Positions 17,171 through 26,900 of a DNA stretch of 64,000 nt are shown here, piece after piece. The translations under genes were made by a program, and so were the position numbers. The first letter of the stretch is position 1, and every line of letters begins with the position of its first letter. The notes under the pieces were generated by a model. That model saw only the letters and a program-made list of their open reading frames with translations. It did no database searches and was not told the DNA's origin. Source of the stretch: Notospermus geniculatus (Eukaryota; Nemertea; Pilidiophora; Heteronemertea; Lineidae); NCBI GenBank assembly GCA_002633025.1, contig NMRB01000759.1, positions 40,100 through 104,099 of the forward strand, in the 5' to 3' direction.

Positions 17171-20100
17171 GGCTCTGTGGCTGTCAACTTCAGGTTCTGT
17201 CTGGGCTGAGTCTTGTTCCCCACCAAATGTTTCATCCCTAGATTCTTCATAGTCGGACTCGGAGTCAAGTTTTGCAAGGAATTTGTTACGCTCTCGACGT
17301 ATCCATAGGGGATAGCACTATCTTTACAGACTTTCAGCTTATCGTGATGGTGGACAGTGTCTCTCTTTCTGTCTCTTATCCAATACAGCGGGTGTTTGAC
17401 CTTCACAACAAGGAAGGGACCTTTCCATGGGGACCGAAGCTTCCTACTGACTCCGATTTTTGAGGCCTCATCCGTTCTGTAGACAAGATCGCCTGGTTCT
17501 AGATTTAATTCCTTTAGACGCACGTCATAGTTCCTCTTTTGGCGAAGATGAGCGGCTTTCAAATTCTCCCTGGCAAGAGCATGGACCTCTTTGAGCTTCT
17601 CAATCAGTCGGCGGACCCATTCGGCTGGGGCTTCCTTCTTGATGTTTACCTGTGCCGTGCCCATGAGTACGTCGGCGGGAAGAAATACCTCACGCCCTAG
17701 CATTAGCATGTTCGGTGTGAAGCCAGTTTGCTGGTGTTCTGTCGCATGTAATGCTAATGTGAGTAGGGGCAGATCTTTGTCCCAGGTGTCAATGTTCCCC
17801 TCGATGAAACACCGGATCATTTGTAGTATGACCCTGTTGTATCTTTCGACCTGCCCATTACTCGATGGGTGGTACGGGGTAGTTCGGCTCTTCCCGATAT
17901 CGAGGAGGTCACATAACGCTTTGAAGAGGTCACTCTCGAATTGCTTCCCTTGATCGGAATGGATGGACAGGGGACATCCAAACGTGGAGATGAATTTGTT
18001 CACAAACTGTTGAGCTACTTCCAAGGCGGTTTGCTCTGGCAAAGGGGCACATTCAAGCCACTTACTGAATTGATCAATTATGCAGAGCACATAGGCATTC
18101 CCTTGGCTGCTTGGGGTAAACGGACCTAGGATATCTATGTGGACGCGCTCCATTGGAAAACCGGCAACATACGATTGCAACTGGGTCCTTGACCGTGGGG
18201 TTTTCTTGTTAAGGTTACAAGTGGAGCATGACGCCACATACAGAGCAATTTCCCTGCTCATGAATGGCCAATAGTAGGACTGATTAATTCGTTTGATAGT
18301 TTTATCTCTCCCTAAGTGGCCAGCTGACTTTGTATCATGGCAGTGTTTGAGGACATCCGGTTTCAGGTCTTCTGGTACCACCAGACAGTATCTGTGGAGA
18401 TTCAAAGAAATTTCCCAACGATAGAAGAGTACTCCATTTTTTAATTCTAACTGCTTCTTGTTTAACCAGAGGGCCTTTACTTCAGGAGAAGTACTGAATA
18501 CTTCTTGGGGTGTTGGTTCTTGTTCTCTACCAACTTCCAACCAGTTTATGACTGTGGCAATATTTCTGTCCGAAATCTGTTTTTCTCGGAGGTCTTGCGG
18601 GCTCCAGCTTTCGGTCCAGTTGGAATCTGTATCCGCGAAATCAATTTCATCTTGCTCACTCTCCTGGAGTTCAGACTCTTCCGGTGTACTCTGGTTATCC
18701 TCATCTCCTTTATTATGATCATCATCCTTTTCAGACTCTTTTCCACCATGATCGTCGGAATCTGTGGCCGCGATTTGTCTGACTGAAGATTTGGGCTTGA
18801 GTGCCAAAGGCAGTACGTCATCAACATCTTCTAGGAATCTGTCCCACTGGTTATGGGCCCTTGTGCAGTATCTACATCCTCCACACGGTAAAGAAGACAA
18901 CTCCTTGCCTGCTACAAAGCAGTCGCACTGGGTAATATCGTCAGGTATACGCGATAACGCATCTGCATTCCAATATTTATTGGCAGACCGGTGCTCTATT
19001 TCCATGTCATACTGTGCTAGTTCCTCTAGCCACCTGGCGATTTGCCCCTGAGGATTACGAAATCTCATCAGCCAAGCTAGGCTGCCGTGGTCTGTCCGGA
19101 GTGTGAAGGTTTTACCCAGTAAATAGTGACGGAAGTGCCGTGTAAATTTTATAACAGCTAGCAACTCCTTCCTTGTCGTACAGTAATGCTTCTGGGCTGG
19201 TATTAAGGAATGACTGGCATAGGCGATCGTCCTCTCAACTCCGTCCTGTACTTGTGAGAGTTCTGCACCTATAGTTGACTCGGACGCATCCGTGTCCAAT
19301 ACAAATCTTCCTTCTGGTAGGGGATAGGCTAGGCATGGGGCTGAAGTAAGCAGAGTCTTCAGCCTGTCAAATGCATGCTGGTGCTCCTGTTCCCAAATGA
19401 AAATTCCGAGTTTCTTGCTGTTGGTGTTGAGGTCGTGGAGTGGACGGGCGAGTTCTGCAAAGCTTTTGATGTGAGCACGGTGGTAATTGATATACCCAAT
19501 GAACGACTCCAATTCTTTGCGAGAAATCGGCACCGGCCAATTTTTGATGGCATCCAACTTCTTGGGTGACACGCTAACTCCTTCTTTAGAGACATGCTTT
19601 CCAAGAAACTCTGTTTCAGTCTGAAACAGACAGCATTTCTTCGGCTTCAGTTTTAGGTGGTGCATTCTGAAGCGTAGAAAGGTATCCCGGAGGTTTTGCA
19701 GATGTTCTTCGAAGCTACGACCCAACACGATAACATCATCTATATATACTAGGACTGTCTTCCATGTTAGTCCCCTCAGCACTAATTCCATCGCCCTTTG
19801 GAATGTCGCTGGGGCGTTGCATAACCCGAAAGGAAGCCTGATATGACGGAAGTTTCCGAACTTGGTTTGGAATGACGTTTTGTCCCGGTCAGACTCTTTT
19901 ACTTTGACATTGTAATACCCACTGGCCAAATCAAGTGTACTGAAATAGGCGCTGCCTGCAAGAGTTTCCAGGCACATTTCAGCCGGCGGTATACGGAAGG
20001 CATCTTTGATTGTGACACGATTTAAGGCCCTATAGTCGAGGCAGTATCTTACTGAGCCATCCTTTTTCCTGATCAGGACTGGTGCTGATGCCCATGGCGA

Positions 20101-20313
20101 GTTTGATGGTTCGATAACTTTAGCATCCAGTAACTTCTGGAGATGGCGCTCTTCTTCACTCTCGAAACTAATAGGTGTCCTCCTCATCTTCTCTTTAATT
20201 GGTGGTGCGTCCTTCGTGTCTATCGGATGTTCAACGCCTTCCATGCACCCAATGTCCAGGTCATGTCTTGAGAATACATCTTGAAATTCAAGGAGGAGCC
20301 TCCCCACCGCCAT
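17155..20313 (-). CDS. pol: Gypsy Pol: reverse transcriptase, RNase H and integrase (1052 aa)
   Basis: This copies the element RNA into DNA and integrates it. RT: FSTLDLASGYY (catalytic D128), LPFGLCNAPATFQRAM (161-175) and the YIDD box (190-193). RNase H: VLDTDAS (D342), E383, TDHGS (D408) and NADALSR (D451). An acidic linker of about 60 residues follows (roughly 515-565), including an EKDDDHNKGDEDN run. Integrase: HHCC zinc site (H659, H666, C696, C699) and a perfect D,D(35)E triad (D727, D787, E823). A GPY/F-type C-terminal module includes SPWKGPFLVVKV. No chromodomain is seen. The frame starts at 20313 but remains open upstream to the protease region, overlapping its end in the +1 frame. 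It was probably produced as a fusion, or has drifted by an indel. All catalytic residues are intact, so the enzyme core looks recently active. Confidence 0.93.
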   Translation of the reverse strand: MAVGRLLLEFQDVFSRHDLDIGCMEGVEHPIDTKDAPPIKEKMRRTPISFESEEERHLQKLLDAKVIEPSNSPWASAPVLIRKKDGSVRYCLDYRALNRVTIKDAFRIPPAEMCLETLAGSAYFSTLDLASGYYNVKVKESDRDKTSFQTKFGNFRHIRLPFGLCNAPATFQRAMELVLRGLTWKTVLVYIDDVIVLGRSFEEHLQNLRDTFLRFRMHHLKLKPKKCCLFQTETEFLGKHVSKEGVSVSPKKLDAIKNWPVPISRKELESFIGYINYHRAHIKSFAELARPLHDLNTNSKKLGIFIWEQEHQHAFDRLKTLLTSAPCLAYPLPEGRFVLDTDASESTIGAELSQVQDGVERTIAYASHSLIPAQKHYCTTRKELLAVIKFTRHFRHYLLGKTFTLRTDHGSLAWLMRFRNPQGQIARWLEELAQYDMEIEHRSANKYWNADALSRIPDDITQCDCFVAGKELSSLPCGGCRYCTRAHNQWDRFLEDVDDVLPLALKPKSSVRQIAATDSDDHGGKESEKDDDHNKGDEDNQSTPEESELQESEQDEIDFADTDSNWTESWSPQDLREKQISDRNIATVINWLEVGREQEPTPQEVFSTSPEVKALWLNKKQLELKNGVLFYRWEISLNLHRYCLVVPEDLKPDVLKHCHDTKSAGHLGRDKTIKRINQSYYWPFMSREIALYVASCSTCNLNKKTPRSRTQLQSYVAGFPMERVHIDILGPFTPSSQGNAYVLCIIDQFSKWLECAPLPEQTALEVAQQFVNKFISTFGCPLSIHSDQGKQFESDLFKALCDLLDIGKSRTTPYHPSSNGQVERYNRVILQMIRCFIEGNIDTWDKDLPLLTLALHATEHQQTGFTPNMLMLGREVFLPADVLMGTAQVNIKKEAPAEWVRRLIEKLKEVHALARENLKAAHLRQKRNYDVRLKELNLEPGDLVYRTDEASKIGVSRKLRSPWKGPFLVVKVKHPLYWIRDRKRDTVHHHDKLKVCKDSAIPYGYVESVTNSLQNLTPSPTMKNLGMKHLVGNKTQPRQNLKLTATEPWNIP

Positions 20314-20347
20314 GCATTGCGACGTCGTGAGCTTCTGTGTTGATCTT

Positions 20348-21708
20348 TCACAAATCCTGCAAATGTGGAGGGATCTCCAGTTTCAGCTTTTCTAGTGTTG
20401 CTGGCATATCCTCAACCTCTGATTCCAAAGGATTTTCCCCTGATATTTGTACCTGAGACACGTTGAATCTCTCGTCATCCTCCACAATGGCCTCCGCCTC
20501 TGTAACACTCCCCAGACGCGTACCTCTGGGAATTGTAATAGTCTTATCCGTCAAATTCAGAACGTGAAGTACAATGGTGCTTGAATTTTTGCTCAAGGTT
20601 GCAGGCACAACAAGCCCATCAATTCCCAAGTCGGGTTGAAAGACCACACAGGTGTTCTTTCTTATCGGTCTTACTATTCTGGCGGCGAAGTATCTCCCGG
20701 TGTTGGGTAGGACAGCTAACTTCTTCATGGTCTCTACCTTCTTCACAAAGAGATGTCCTTTAGGGTTCCTTTTGATAGGACTGGGTGGGTCAGGTGGATT
20801 AGGCTCAGGATCAGGAGGTACTTCCTCATAGCTCGAATCGTTCGATTCTCCGTTTTCACTGGATAGCTTGAGGATTCCATTAATGACGTCAATGTGGGAG
20901 CCATATTCCGAGAGGAAGTCTAATCCTAGCAGAAGTTTGTCTCCGATTGGTGCAACGCAAGCATCAATACAAAACTTTTGACCATCAATGATGAGTGTGT
21001 TTCCAGATGTTCTGAAAGCTTCTATGTCACTGTTTTTTCCGGCACCCTTAATCTGGAGATAAGACTCTGGGCTAGGTGGATTGTGCATAGTGTCATAGAA
21101 ATCCTTACTGACGACTGTGATCTGAGCTGCGGTGTCTACAACAGCTTCTACCTTCTCCCCATTCATTTCTACAGGTACAGTGAGCGATCGGCCATCTTGC
21201 TGTAACTTAATTTCTGCCACTCTAGGAAGGGGTAGAGAATATACAGATATCTCAATCCCTGAGTCTTTGAAGACAGCTTCAATTATCTCTTGTACGCGGT
21301 TCCAGTTTAATCCGTCTATGCCACTGGCTATTCTAGGTATGGCAAGTTTATTCCAGCCAAATGAAATGAGCGAGTTCCTTAAAGATTTCAAGGAGGTCTC
21401 CACATCTTCGTACTTCGGCTTGTCAGATACCCTTTCCTTGGTAACCAGGTAAAATAGGGGACGGCGTTCCCGGAAGAGTACTCCTGCCTCTCCTATCTTG
21501 AGGTTTTGTTTAAGTAATTCCGAAACGCCTCCAAATTTCTCTTTAAAAGTCTTGGCTATCCCCGCACCCATCACGAGATCAGCACTCACACAGTGAGCTA
21601 AGGGAACTTCGCTAGTTTGGAAAAGATCTCCCTCAAGGTGCTTGATTGAAAATTTGCGACCATTTGGATCTTTGTCCTGTGGCAGATCGCGAGACACAGA
21701 ACGTTTCA
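20348..21708 (-). CDS. TARG1-like macrodomain fused to retropepsin (Pro frame of gypsy element)
   Basis: Residues about 14-155 form an ADP-ribose macrodomain of the TARG1/OARD1 type. These remove ADP-ribose from glutamate/aspartate and deacylate O-acetyl-ADP-ribose. Visible signatures are EGDLFQ, LAHCVSADLVMGAGIA, FKEKFGGV, YLVTKERVSDKPKYE and PRIASGIDGLNW. By alignment from family knowledge, K87 (VTKER) and D128 (GIDGL) correspond to the TARG1 catalytic Lys and Asp, and both are kept. Residues about 162-270 are a retroviral-type aspartic protease with the active-site motif VVDTAAQIT (D188; DTA in place of the usual DTG) and the flap/hydrophobic LLLGLDFLSEYG. The remaining 170 residues are Pro-rich, then a dUTPase-like or linker region of unknown role. 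The frame has no clear ATG at its head. It is reached by -1 frameshifting at GTTAAAC (21709-21715). It ends at a TGA 35 bases before the pol ATG, in a different frame. The fused domain may counter ADP-ribosylation of element proteins (inference). Confidence 0.88.
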
Positions 21709-24333
21709 GTTTAACGAATCAGACCTTGAACTTCGTGAAGGAGAAGGGGAATTCTGTCGTTTTCGAGGACAGTCCCTTGCAAAATGTCCGGGTTGTTGGC
21801 AATAGAAGCAGGAGGATGAAGTAGGCCTGCTTGGAGAGCTGGAAGGTGACCTTGTGGGTTTCACTTTAGTGAACTGGAGGGGTGGACTCTTCGGTTTCGG
21901 GTTCCACAACTGGTATACTTGTCCGTTGGCGGTCATAAATTCTGGCGGATTGGTACTGGTGGATTCCGCATTGCTCTTTGACACTTTAGGTGGGGTTGGT
22001 GGCTTCGAACTCGACGATTGAACTAGTCTGATCGACGGCCCATCTTCTTCAGGACAAAAGCTAACTCTGCGACTGATAGCAGAGCGTGGGGTACTACCAA
22101 ATAATGCCTTATGGTTTGCAATGGTTGATTTGATGAATTTCAGGGCTTCTTGAATGTTTTCCGGGTCTTTTTCCATAACGATTTCTGCCGCATGTTTATC
22201 TCGGCACCCTTTAAGGAAAACTTCCACGGCAATCTCATCAACAGTCGATTGGCGAGCCTCTGGATGGGCATCAAGCGTTAGGAAGTACACCTTTTGTGCA
22301 AAGTCTTCGATTGATTCTTCCTCCTTTTGTCTAACAGCCAACATCTTCCTCCTGGCTACAGATGGAGGGTCTTTGATATCAAATCTTCGTTTTAGATTCA
22401 GCACTAGCTCTCGATAGGTTGTCAGCTTCAGCTTGACAGCATATTCTAGAGCACGATCTGTAAGGCAGTCGACCAATCTCGAGCTTTTTTTCCTTGTGCT
22501 CCAATCTTGTCGGTCGGCAATTCTTTCAAATTGGAAAATAAAACTTGTCCAGTTATTCTCCTTGCCCGAAAATACTGGCATCTTTGGGCGTGTTGGGGAC
22601 TTGCTTTTGCTTCGTCTGCGCGACCTCGAAGATCGACGCCTATTATGCCTACGATCAGGACGTTGTCGGTCCTCACTTGAATCGCTCTCTGAATCACTCT
22701 CAGAGTGGCTCGAGGCATCATGCCTCCTCCTACGAGCTCTTCTTGGACCAGAACGAGGCTCCTCGTATTGTGGACGACGGGAAGGCCTATCACCAACGGC
22801 TCCACGCTGGGGCGGAGGAGTTGGGCCGTGCCGTCGCTCGTCTGCGCGTGTTAAACTACTAGGTCTCGCATCACCTCTCCGTCCGGGGGAATGTCTCCGA
22901 CTATGGTGACCATCACGTTCAGGTGGAGGGGCTGGATGCCGGTAGGTTGATGTAGTCACATCTGGCTCTCTACTAACACTGCGGAAAGAATTGTCTTCAA
23001 TTCTGTCTGTGTTTGCACTCTCTGGCATGGAGGGTGGCTGTGACCTCATGGTGGCTTCTTGGGATACGGGATGCTGACGTAGGCTATTCGGATATGGTGT
23101 ACTGGATTGTAAACGGACGTTTACACTCCCAGAATCCACAGTTCGGTTCTGAGGAATAGGTTGCATGAGTGAGACATTTGACAAGGGAGTCTTTGGCGGT
23201 CCTAGTAACTCTGGTTGAAGCTGAGCCAAGTTAGTATTTGGGACCCTCAAAAAACCAGGTGGTGGAACAGTAGGGAATCCCACTGAAAAAGGTGGTAGTA
23301 CGTTTGGAAAGAACGATGGAATCCCGGGTTGAGTTGGCAGTGGTGGGGGTACGAAATTCAAAGGTTGTGAGGGCATACTGATGCTGGGGGCCTTCAGAGG
23401 TTGCGAGGGCATACTAATACTGGGGGCTGCCTGGTTGGACAATGTGCAGGAAGTACCAGCGATACCGGTAGCATCCCCTCCATGTACAACGCTTCCCATA
23501 CTAACTTCGGTCTTTATTTCCCCTGCACTCGCGGTGGGCCTCATTTCCCTTGATTCATACGCAGGAACTGATCCATTTCCCCTCCGATCAATGGAGTCCT
23601 TGGGGAATTTTCCACCAATAGAACTCATGAACTTGTCAAAACCCTTAGAAGACTTGACAGGGGTCTTCCACAAGGATTCAAGTTTATCAGTTGCCTCTTT
23701 CCCCGATGAAATTAAATCGTCGATCATCTTGCTACGCTTGGACACTGTATTCCTAAGTTCATTTATTTCCTTTTCGTAGCAGGACTTTTCCTCTAGCCGG
23801 TTTCTTTCCCATTCCGCTATCTCCTTTCTATGGGTCTCCTCAACATCCCTCATGTGGTCCTGGAACTGGTTGTACAGTTGACTCTCTCTGAACTCCGCCT
23901 TCATTTGCTCATTCTTCATGTCTTCCCTCAGATCTTGTAACTCTTGGTAAATCCCTGTAACTTTTCCCTCTAAATTTACAGCTCGTTGCTGCAGCTTCAG
24001 CTTCTCATCCGTAAGTTGCTCCACCTGCTGTTGCAGGGTAAGGTTTGCTGGCTTCAATTGGTCATTTTCCGCCTGCAGTTGAGAGCTGTGGTACTCCCAT
24101 CCCTTTATGGTATCTTCCATTTTCTTCCTATCCTTTTCTGACATCAATATCTGTGTAGGTTCTCCCACTGGTAGTCCAGCTTCCGATTTACCCTTGGTTT
24201 CGGAAATAAGAGGACTCGCCCCCGTGGATCCCCCACTTGAGCTTCCGGTGTTCTGCGGTGGTGAAGCTTTATCTTTTTCCTTCTCTTTCTTTTCTTTTTC
24301 CTTTGACCTCGTTGTCATAGTTGTGGTAGACAT
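21706..24333 (-). CDS. gag: Gag polyprotein of gypsy copy 2 (875 aa)
   Basis: Same protein as the copy 1 Gag with scattered substitutions: Lys/Glu/Ser-rich start, long coiled coil, Pro-rich middle with repeated SMPSQPL, Arg/Ser-rich block, helical capsid-like region and terminal CCHC knuckle CFYCQQPGHFARDC. The open frame extends 27 codons upstream to 24414. I chose the ATG at 24333 (MSTTTMTTRSKEKEK) because it aligns with the only upstream-limited start in copy 1. The gag stop at 21706-21708 abuts the frameshift heptamer. Two intact gag frames with high mutual identity, while other parts decay, point to recent activity of the family. Confidence 0.9.
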   Translation of the reverse strand: MSTTTMTTRSKEKEKKEKEKDKASPPQNTGSSSGGSTGASPLISETKGKSEAGLPVGEPTQILMSEKDRKKMEDTIKGWEYHSSQLQAENDQLKPANLTLQQQVEQLTDEKLKLQQRAVNLEGKVTGIYQELQDLREDMKNEQMKAEFRESQLYNQFQDHMRDVEETHRKEIAEWERNRLEEKSCYEKEINELRNTVSKRSKMIDDLISSGKEATDKLESLWKTPVKSSKGFDKFMSSIGGKFPKDSIDRRGNGSVPAYESREMRPTASAGEIKTEVSMGSVVHGGDATGIAGTSCTLSNQAAPSISMPSQPLKAPSISMPSQPLNFVPPPLPTQPGIPSFFPNVLPPFSVGFPTVPPPGFLRVPNTNLAQLQPELLGPPKTPLSNVSLMQPIPQNRTVDSGSVNVRLQSSTPYPNSLRQHPVSQEATMRSQPPSMPESANTDRIEDNSFRSVSREPDVTTSTYRHPAPPPERDGHHSRRHSPGRRGDARPSSLTRADERRHGPTPPPQRGAVGDRPSRRPQYEEPRSGPRRARRRRHDASSHSESDSESDSSEDRQRPDRRHNRRRSSRSRRRSKSKSPTRPKMPVFSGKENNWTSFIFQFERIADRQDWSTRKKSSRLVDCLTDRALEYAVKLKLTTYRELVLNLKRRFDIKDPPSVARRKMLAVRQKEEESIEDFAQKVYFLTLDAHPEARQSTVDEIAVEVFLKGCRDKHAAEIVMEKDPENIQEALKFIKSTIANHKALFGSTPRSAISRRVSFCPEEDGPSIRLVQSSSSKPPTPPKVSKSNAESTSTNPPEFMTANGQVYQLWNPKPKSPPLQFTKVKPTRSPSSSPSRPTSSSCFYCQQPGHFARDCPRKRQNSPSPSRSSRSDSLN
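21709..21715 (-). promoter_or_regulatory. GTTAAAC -1 ribosomal frameshift heptamer, copy 2
   Basis: The minus strand in gag phase reads G TTA AAC followed directly by the gag stop TGA. GUUAAAC is a known functional slippery heptamer (used, for example, in arteriviruses). Tandem slippage by -1 leads straight into the macrodomain-protease frame, which lacks its own ATG nearby. Confidence 0.65.
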
Positions 24334-25005
24334 GATTGTTTGCACTAAGTGTTTGCTAGTAGGCCTATGGTGTGATTCCAATAGTACCAAAGAGCAATTT
24401 TTAAGTAAGAGCAATACTAAGTGCTGGCGTTATAAATCAGTATTGTAATTATAAAGCCTAATGGATAGTAGTAATGATATTCTGTAGTACGGTACCCAAG
24501 AACTAGCAAAGAACAAAATTATGATCAGTTTAGCCCTTTAAGTATTGATCAAAAACAAATTTTATACTATCAAATGACACAATATTTGTGTTACGACTAC
24601 GATTTGTGTTGCGCTAACGACTGGTTAACGAAGTTATTAATTGAGCCCTACTAGGTGGACCCTCAATCAATCAGTTGATGAATTAATTCAAACAAATTCA
24701 ACTAATTCCCTTTCTCTTCCTTACTTTTCCCAGAAAGTGAAGTTCGTATCTTAAATAATGTAATGTTAAGTGGGTTATTAATCTTTAAAACTACAGAAAT
24801 GTTGGTTACCAGGTATTAGAGAATTGAATGAAGTTAAATGTATGATATGTTTTCGAATGACTATGAATTAGGCAGCCATGTTATTTTCTGCGCCACCTAT
24901 ACTAGTGATTGTGAACTACAGTCAAAAATTCACACAATTTTGTGAAGTTGAATAAAGTCAAAAATACGACGAATAATACGATGAAAGTGCAAATAATGGG
25001 CACCA
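24334..25005 (-). other. 5' leader of gypsy copy 2
   Basis: About 670 bases between primer site and gag start. It is similar to 11037-11699 of copy 1 but with several indels. No open frame of note. It would contain packaging signals in an LTR element, but none is identifiable by eye. Confidence 0.7.
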
Positions 25006-25023
25006 GTGTGACTTCTGACACCA
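25006..25023 (-). other. Primer binding site, copy 2
   Basis: The minus strand reads TGGTGTCAGAAGTCACAC one base inside the 5' LTR, identical to copy 1. Confidence 0.7.
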
Positions 25024-25024
25024 A

Positions 25025-25235
25025 TGTAACAGGATGCGCGAAGCGAACTTACATGCAAAGCGAACAATAAGCGATACAAAGCAGGTTTAGCAGGCTCGTA
25101 GCTGGCAGGTCTCATCAGGAGTGAATCACATGGTCGTCTGTCTGGTTCCTCTAATCGTCCGCCAGGGGCTACGTCGGTAGCCGTTATGTATGGAGAATAA
25201 AAGGGGGCAGCACCAGATGGTGGGTCCCTGTCACA
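25025..25235 (-). repeat. 5' LTR of gypsy copy 2
   Basis: 211 bp, the same ends as the other LTRs, followed on the right by ATAC (25236-25239), which matches the four bases left of the 3' LTR. Confidence 0.9.
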
Positions 25236-25329
25236 ATACTATAGTTGGGATGAATATGACTTTGAAGCCTTCTTTTCAGAAGTAATTTTTTTGTAATTCC
25301 GTTACTGTTATTCCGTTACCATGCACTGT

Positions 25330-26290
25330 CTTTAGAAATGTTCAGTGTCAATCCACGAGTGGACCAGGCAAAATCTGCAAAAAGTGATAAAGTGGGGGTC
25401 GGCAGATCTGGCTCAAATTCCTACCAGAAGATGGTCGACAATGAAGACATGCCAAATGTTTCTGAGCTCGGTCACAGTGTTAGGGAGTAAGGGGCAAAAA
25501 TACTGCCAAAAACTAATTTTTAAATGACAACAAAGATTTTTCATCAAAATACTGTCCGTTTGAGTGAATTTTCACGCCTTGGCAGGCAACGGCAGGAGAT
25601 ATTCCTTATATGTGAATGAAAATAGATGTCCCTTGGAATTTTTTTCCCATTTTTGTTCAGTTCCAAATCACTCTTGATTTAAAGTTACATTGCCGTAATG
25701 GCTTCGTGTCAAGAAAGGTATGGTTTGGTCTACAACGAAATACGGACCCACTGCAGGGGTGCGGAAGGTGGGCACTTCAGAGAAAGGAGTCAAGGGATGC
25801 CTCTCTCCATCAAAAAAATAAAATCTTTGGTTACTCTTTCCATTGCAGAGATATGCAGGTGCAAAGTCATGCATAAATGCACTACTGATGTACTACGGAT
25901 GTATTACGGCTATATCGTTCATTTGTAGTACATTAAATGTCTACATATACACAGGCATATCTCTGCAACGACAAGAAAAACCAAAGATTTTCTTTTTGAT
26001 TTTTAAAGATGAGGTCTCATGCTACGACTTCAAACCAGTTTTGTCATCCAGGCCCCTGCAGTGGCTTCACTACGAATGCCTACTTTGACCCCTGTAAAAG
26101 CACATTTTTGCCATGCCCCAACCAGTCAAAGGATTGGGCCAATATTTTGCGTGCTTTTGTCCCTCACCATGGGTCAACTACACACCAAATTTCATTGCAA
26201 TCCGCCGACCCCCACTTTATCACTTTCTGCCTGGTCTATTCTTGGACCTACACTTAATTTCTCTTGGCTGTAGAAAGATTTGGTGACGGT
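25330..26290. repeat. Degenerate long inverted repeat (about 0.95 kb)
   Basis: Left-arm words such as AGTGATAAAGTGGGGGTCGG (near 25384) reappear inverted on the right (CCGACCCCCACTTTATCACT, near 26204). The centre has a tighter hairpin around TTGCAGAGATATGC (25843-25856 and inverted at 25952-25965). It is probably an old inverted-repeat DNA element. No transposase frame is seen. Confidence 0.5.
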
Positions 26291-26579
26291 TAATATCTGA
26301 ACTAAGAACTAACAACCTAAGCTGTATTATCATACTGTTATTGTAATGATACGTTCTGCGGGTATTGTGTAAGAATTTTTTGAAAGTTGGTGACTTTTTG
26401 CACTGTCTCTCTGATTAATTCCGTTACCGACAAAAGTGGGCAACACTGCTCCTTACATGCCTTAAGCTTAAATTGTAGACTGGGTTTGAACCTGTTCAAA
26501 AATATTTGGGACTGATACGCCGAGGATGACTGATTTCATATCCGTCGTACTTGCCAGATAATGGTGGGAGCGAAAAATT

Positions 26580-26900
26580 CCGTTACCGGAGAATTGCCCT
26601 TACGCATCTGCCCATGCAATAGTTTTACCAAATGCTTACAACTTTCCTGTGCCCGCCACTGCTGACGGAGGAGAGGAAGTCCCTGACAATGATTACGAAA
26701 GGTAAAGTGAAAGCGGTTTGGACACAGCAAGAGACTTCATCAATATTAGTTTGTTGGGTGGTAAGGATTGCGCAGATCAGATTCTTGAAGCAGTGGAAAG
26801 AATTCTGGATACGATTGTTTTCACTGGCGGACAACAGAACCGCGCAGCTCTGGCTGATATACATGCATGGATATGGTCAGGATACCCTGTCAGTTAAATG
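26580..26900 (+). pseudogene. Unrecognised protein-like frame with an internal stop
   Basis: One plus-strand frame reads protein-like sequence of about 100 residues (including FPVPATADGGEEVPDNDYER, then a stop, then SLLGGKDCADQILEAVERIL) and ends at a TAA near 26897. Composition and continuity across the single stop look like a decayed coding segment, or an exon pair with a donor-like AGGTAAAG at the stop. I do not recognise the family. Confidence 0.25.

Larger units (their letters stand above)
12969..25235 (-). mobile_element. Full-length Ty3/gypsy LTR element, copy 2, with macrodomain and TatD genes
   Basis: A 12.27-kb element read on the minus strand. It has a 5' LTR at 25025-25235 and 3' LTR at 12969-13179, both 211 bp, flanked by ATAC on each side (12965-12968 and 25236-25239), a 4-bp target duplication. 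Order in element orientation: 5' LTR, primer site, gag, macrodomain-protease, RT-RNase H-integrase, zinc finger/TatD nuclease, polypurine tract, 3' LTR. The 3' end is partially duplicated (extra LTR-like copy at 14112-14313). The RT-RNaseH-INT order defines Ty3/gypsy. The added macrodomain and TatD genes are not in the standard gypsy gene set as I know it. Confidence 0.88.

Noticed and set aside
20348-20700. dUTPase in the tail of the protease frame
   Set aside because: Segments such as IPRGTRLGSVTEAEA recall a beta-rich dUTPase-like fold, but none of the five dUTPase motifs could be seen with confidence.
22433-22909. Long plus-strand frames opposite gag
   Set aside because: They are antisense shadows of the Arg/Ser-rich gag region, mirrored in both copies.
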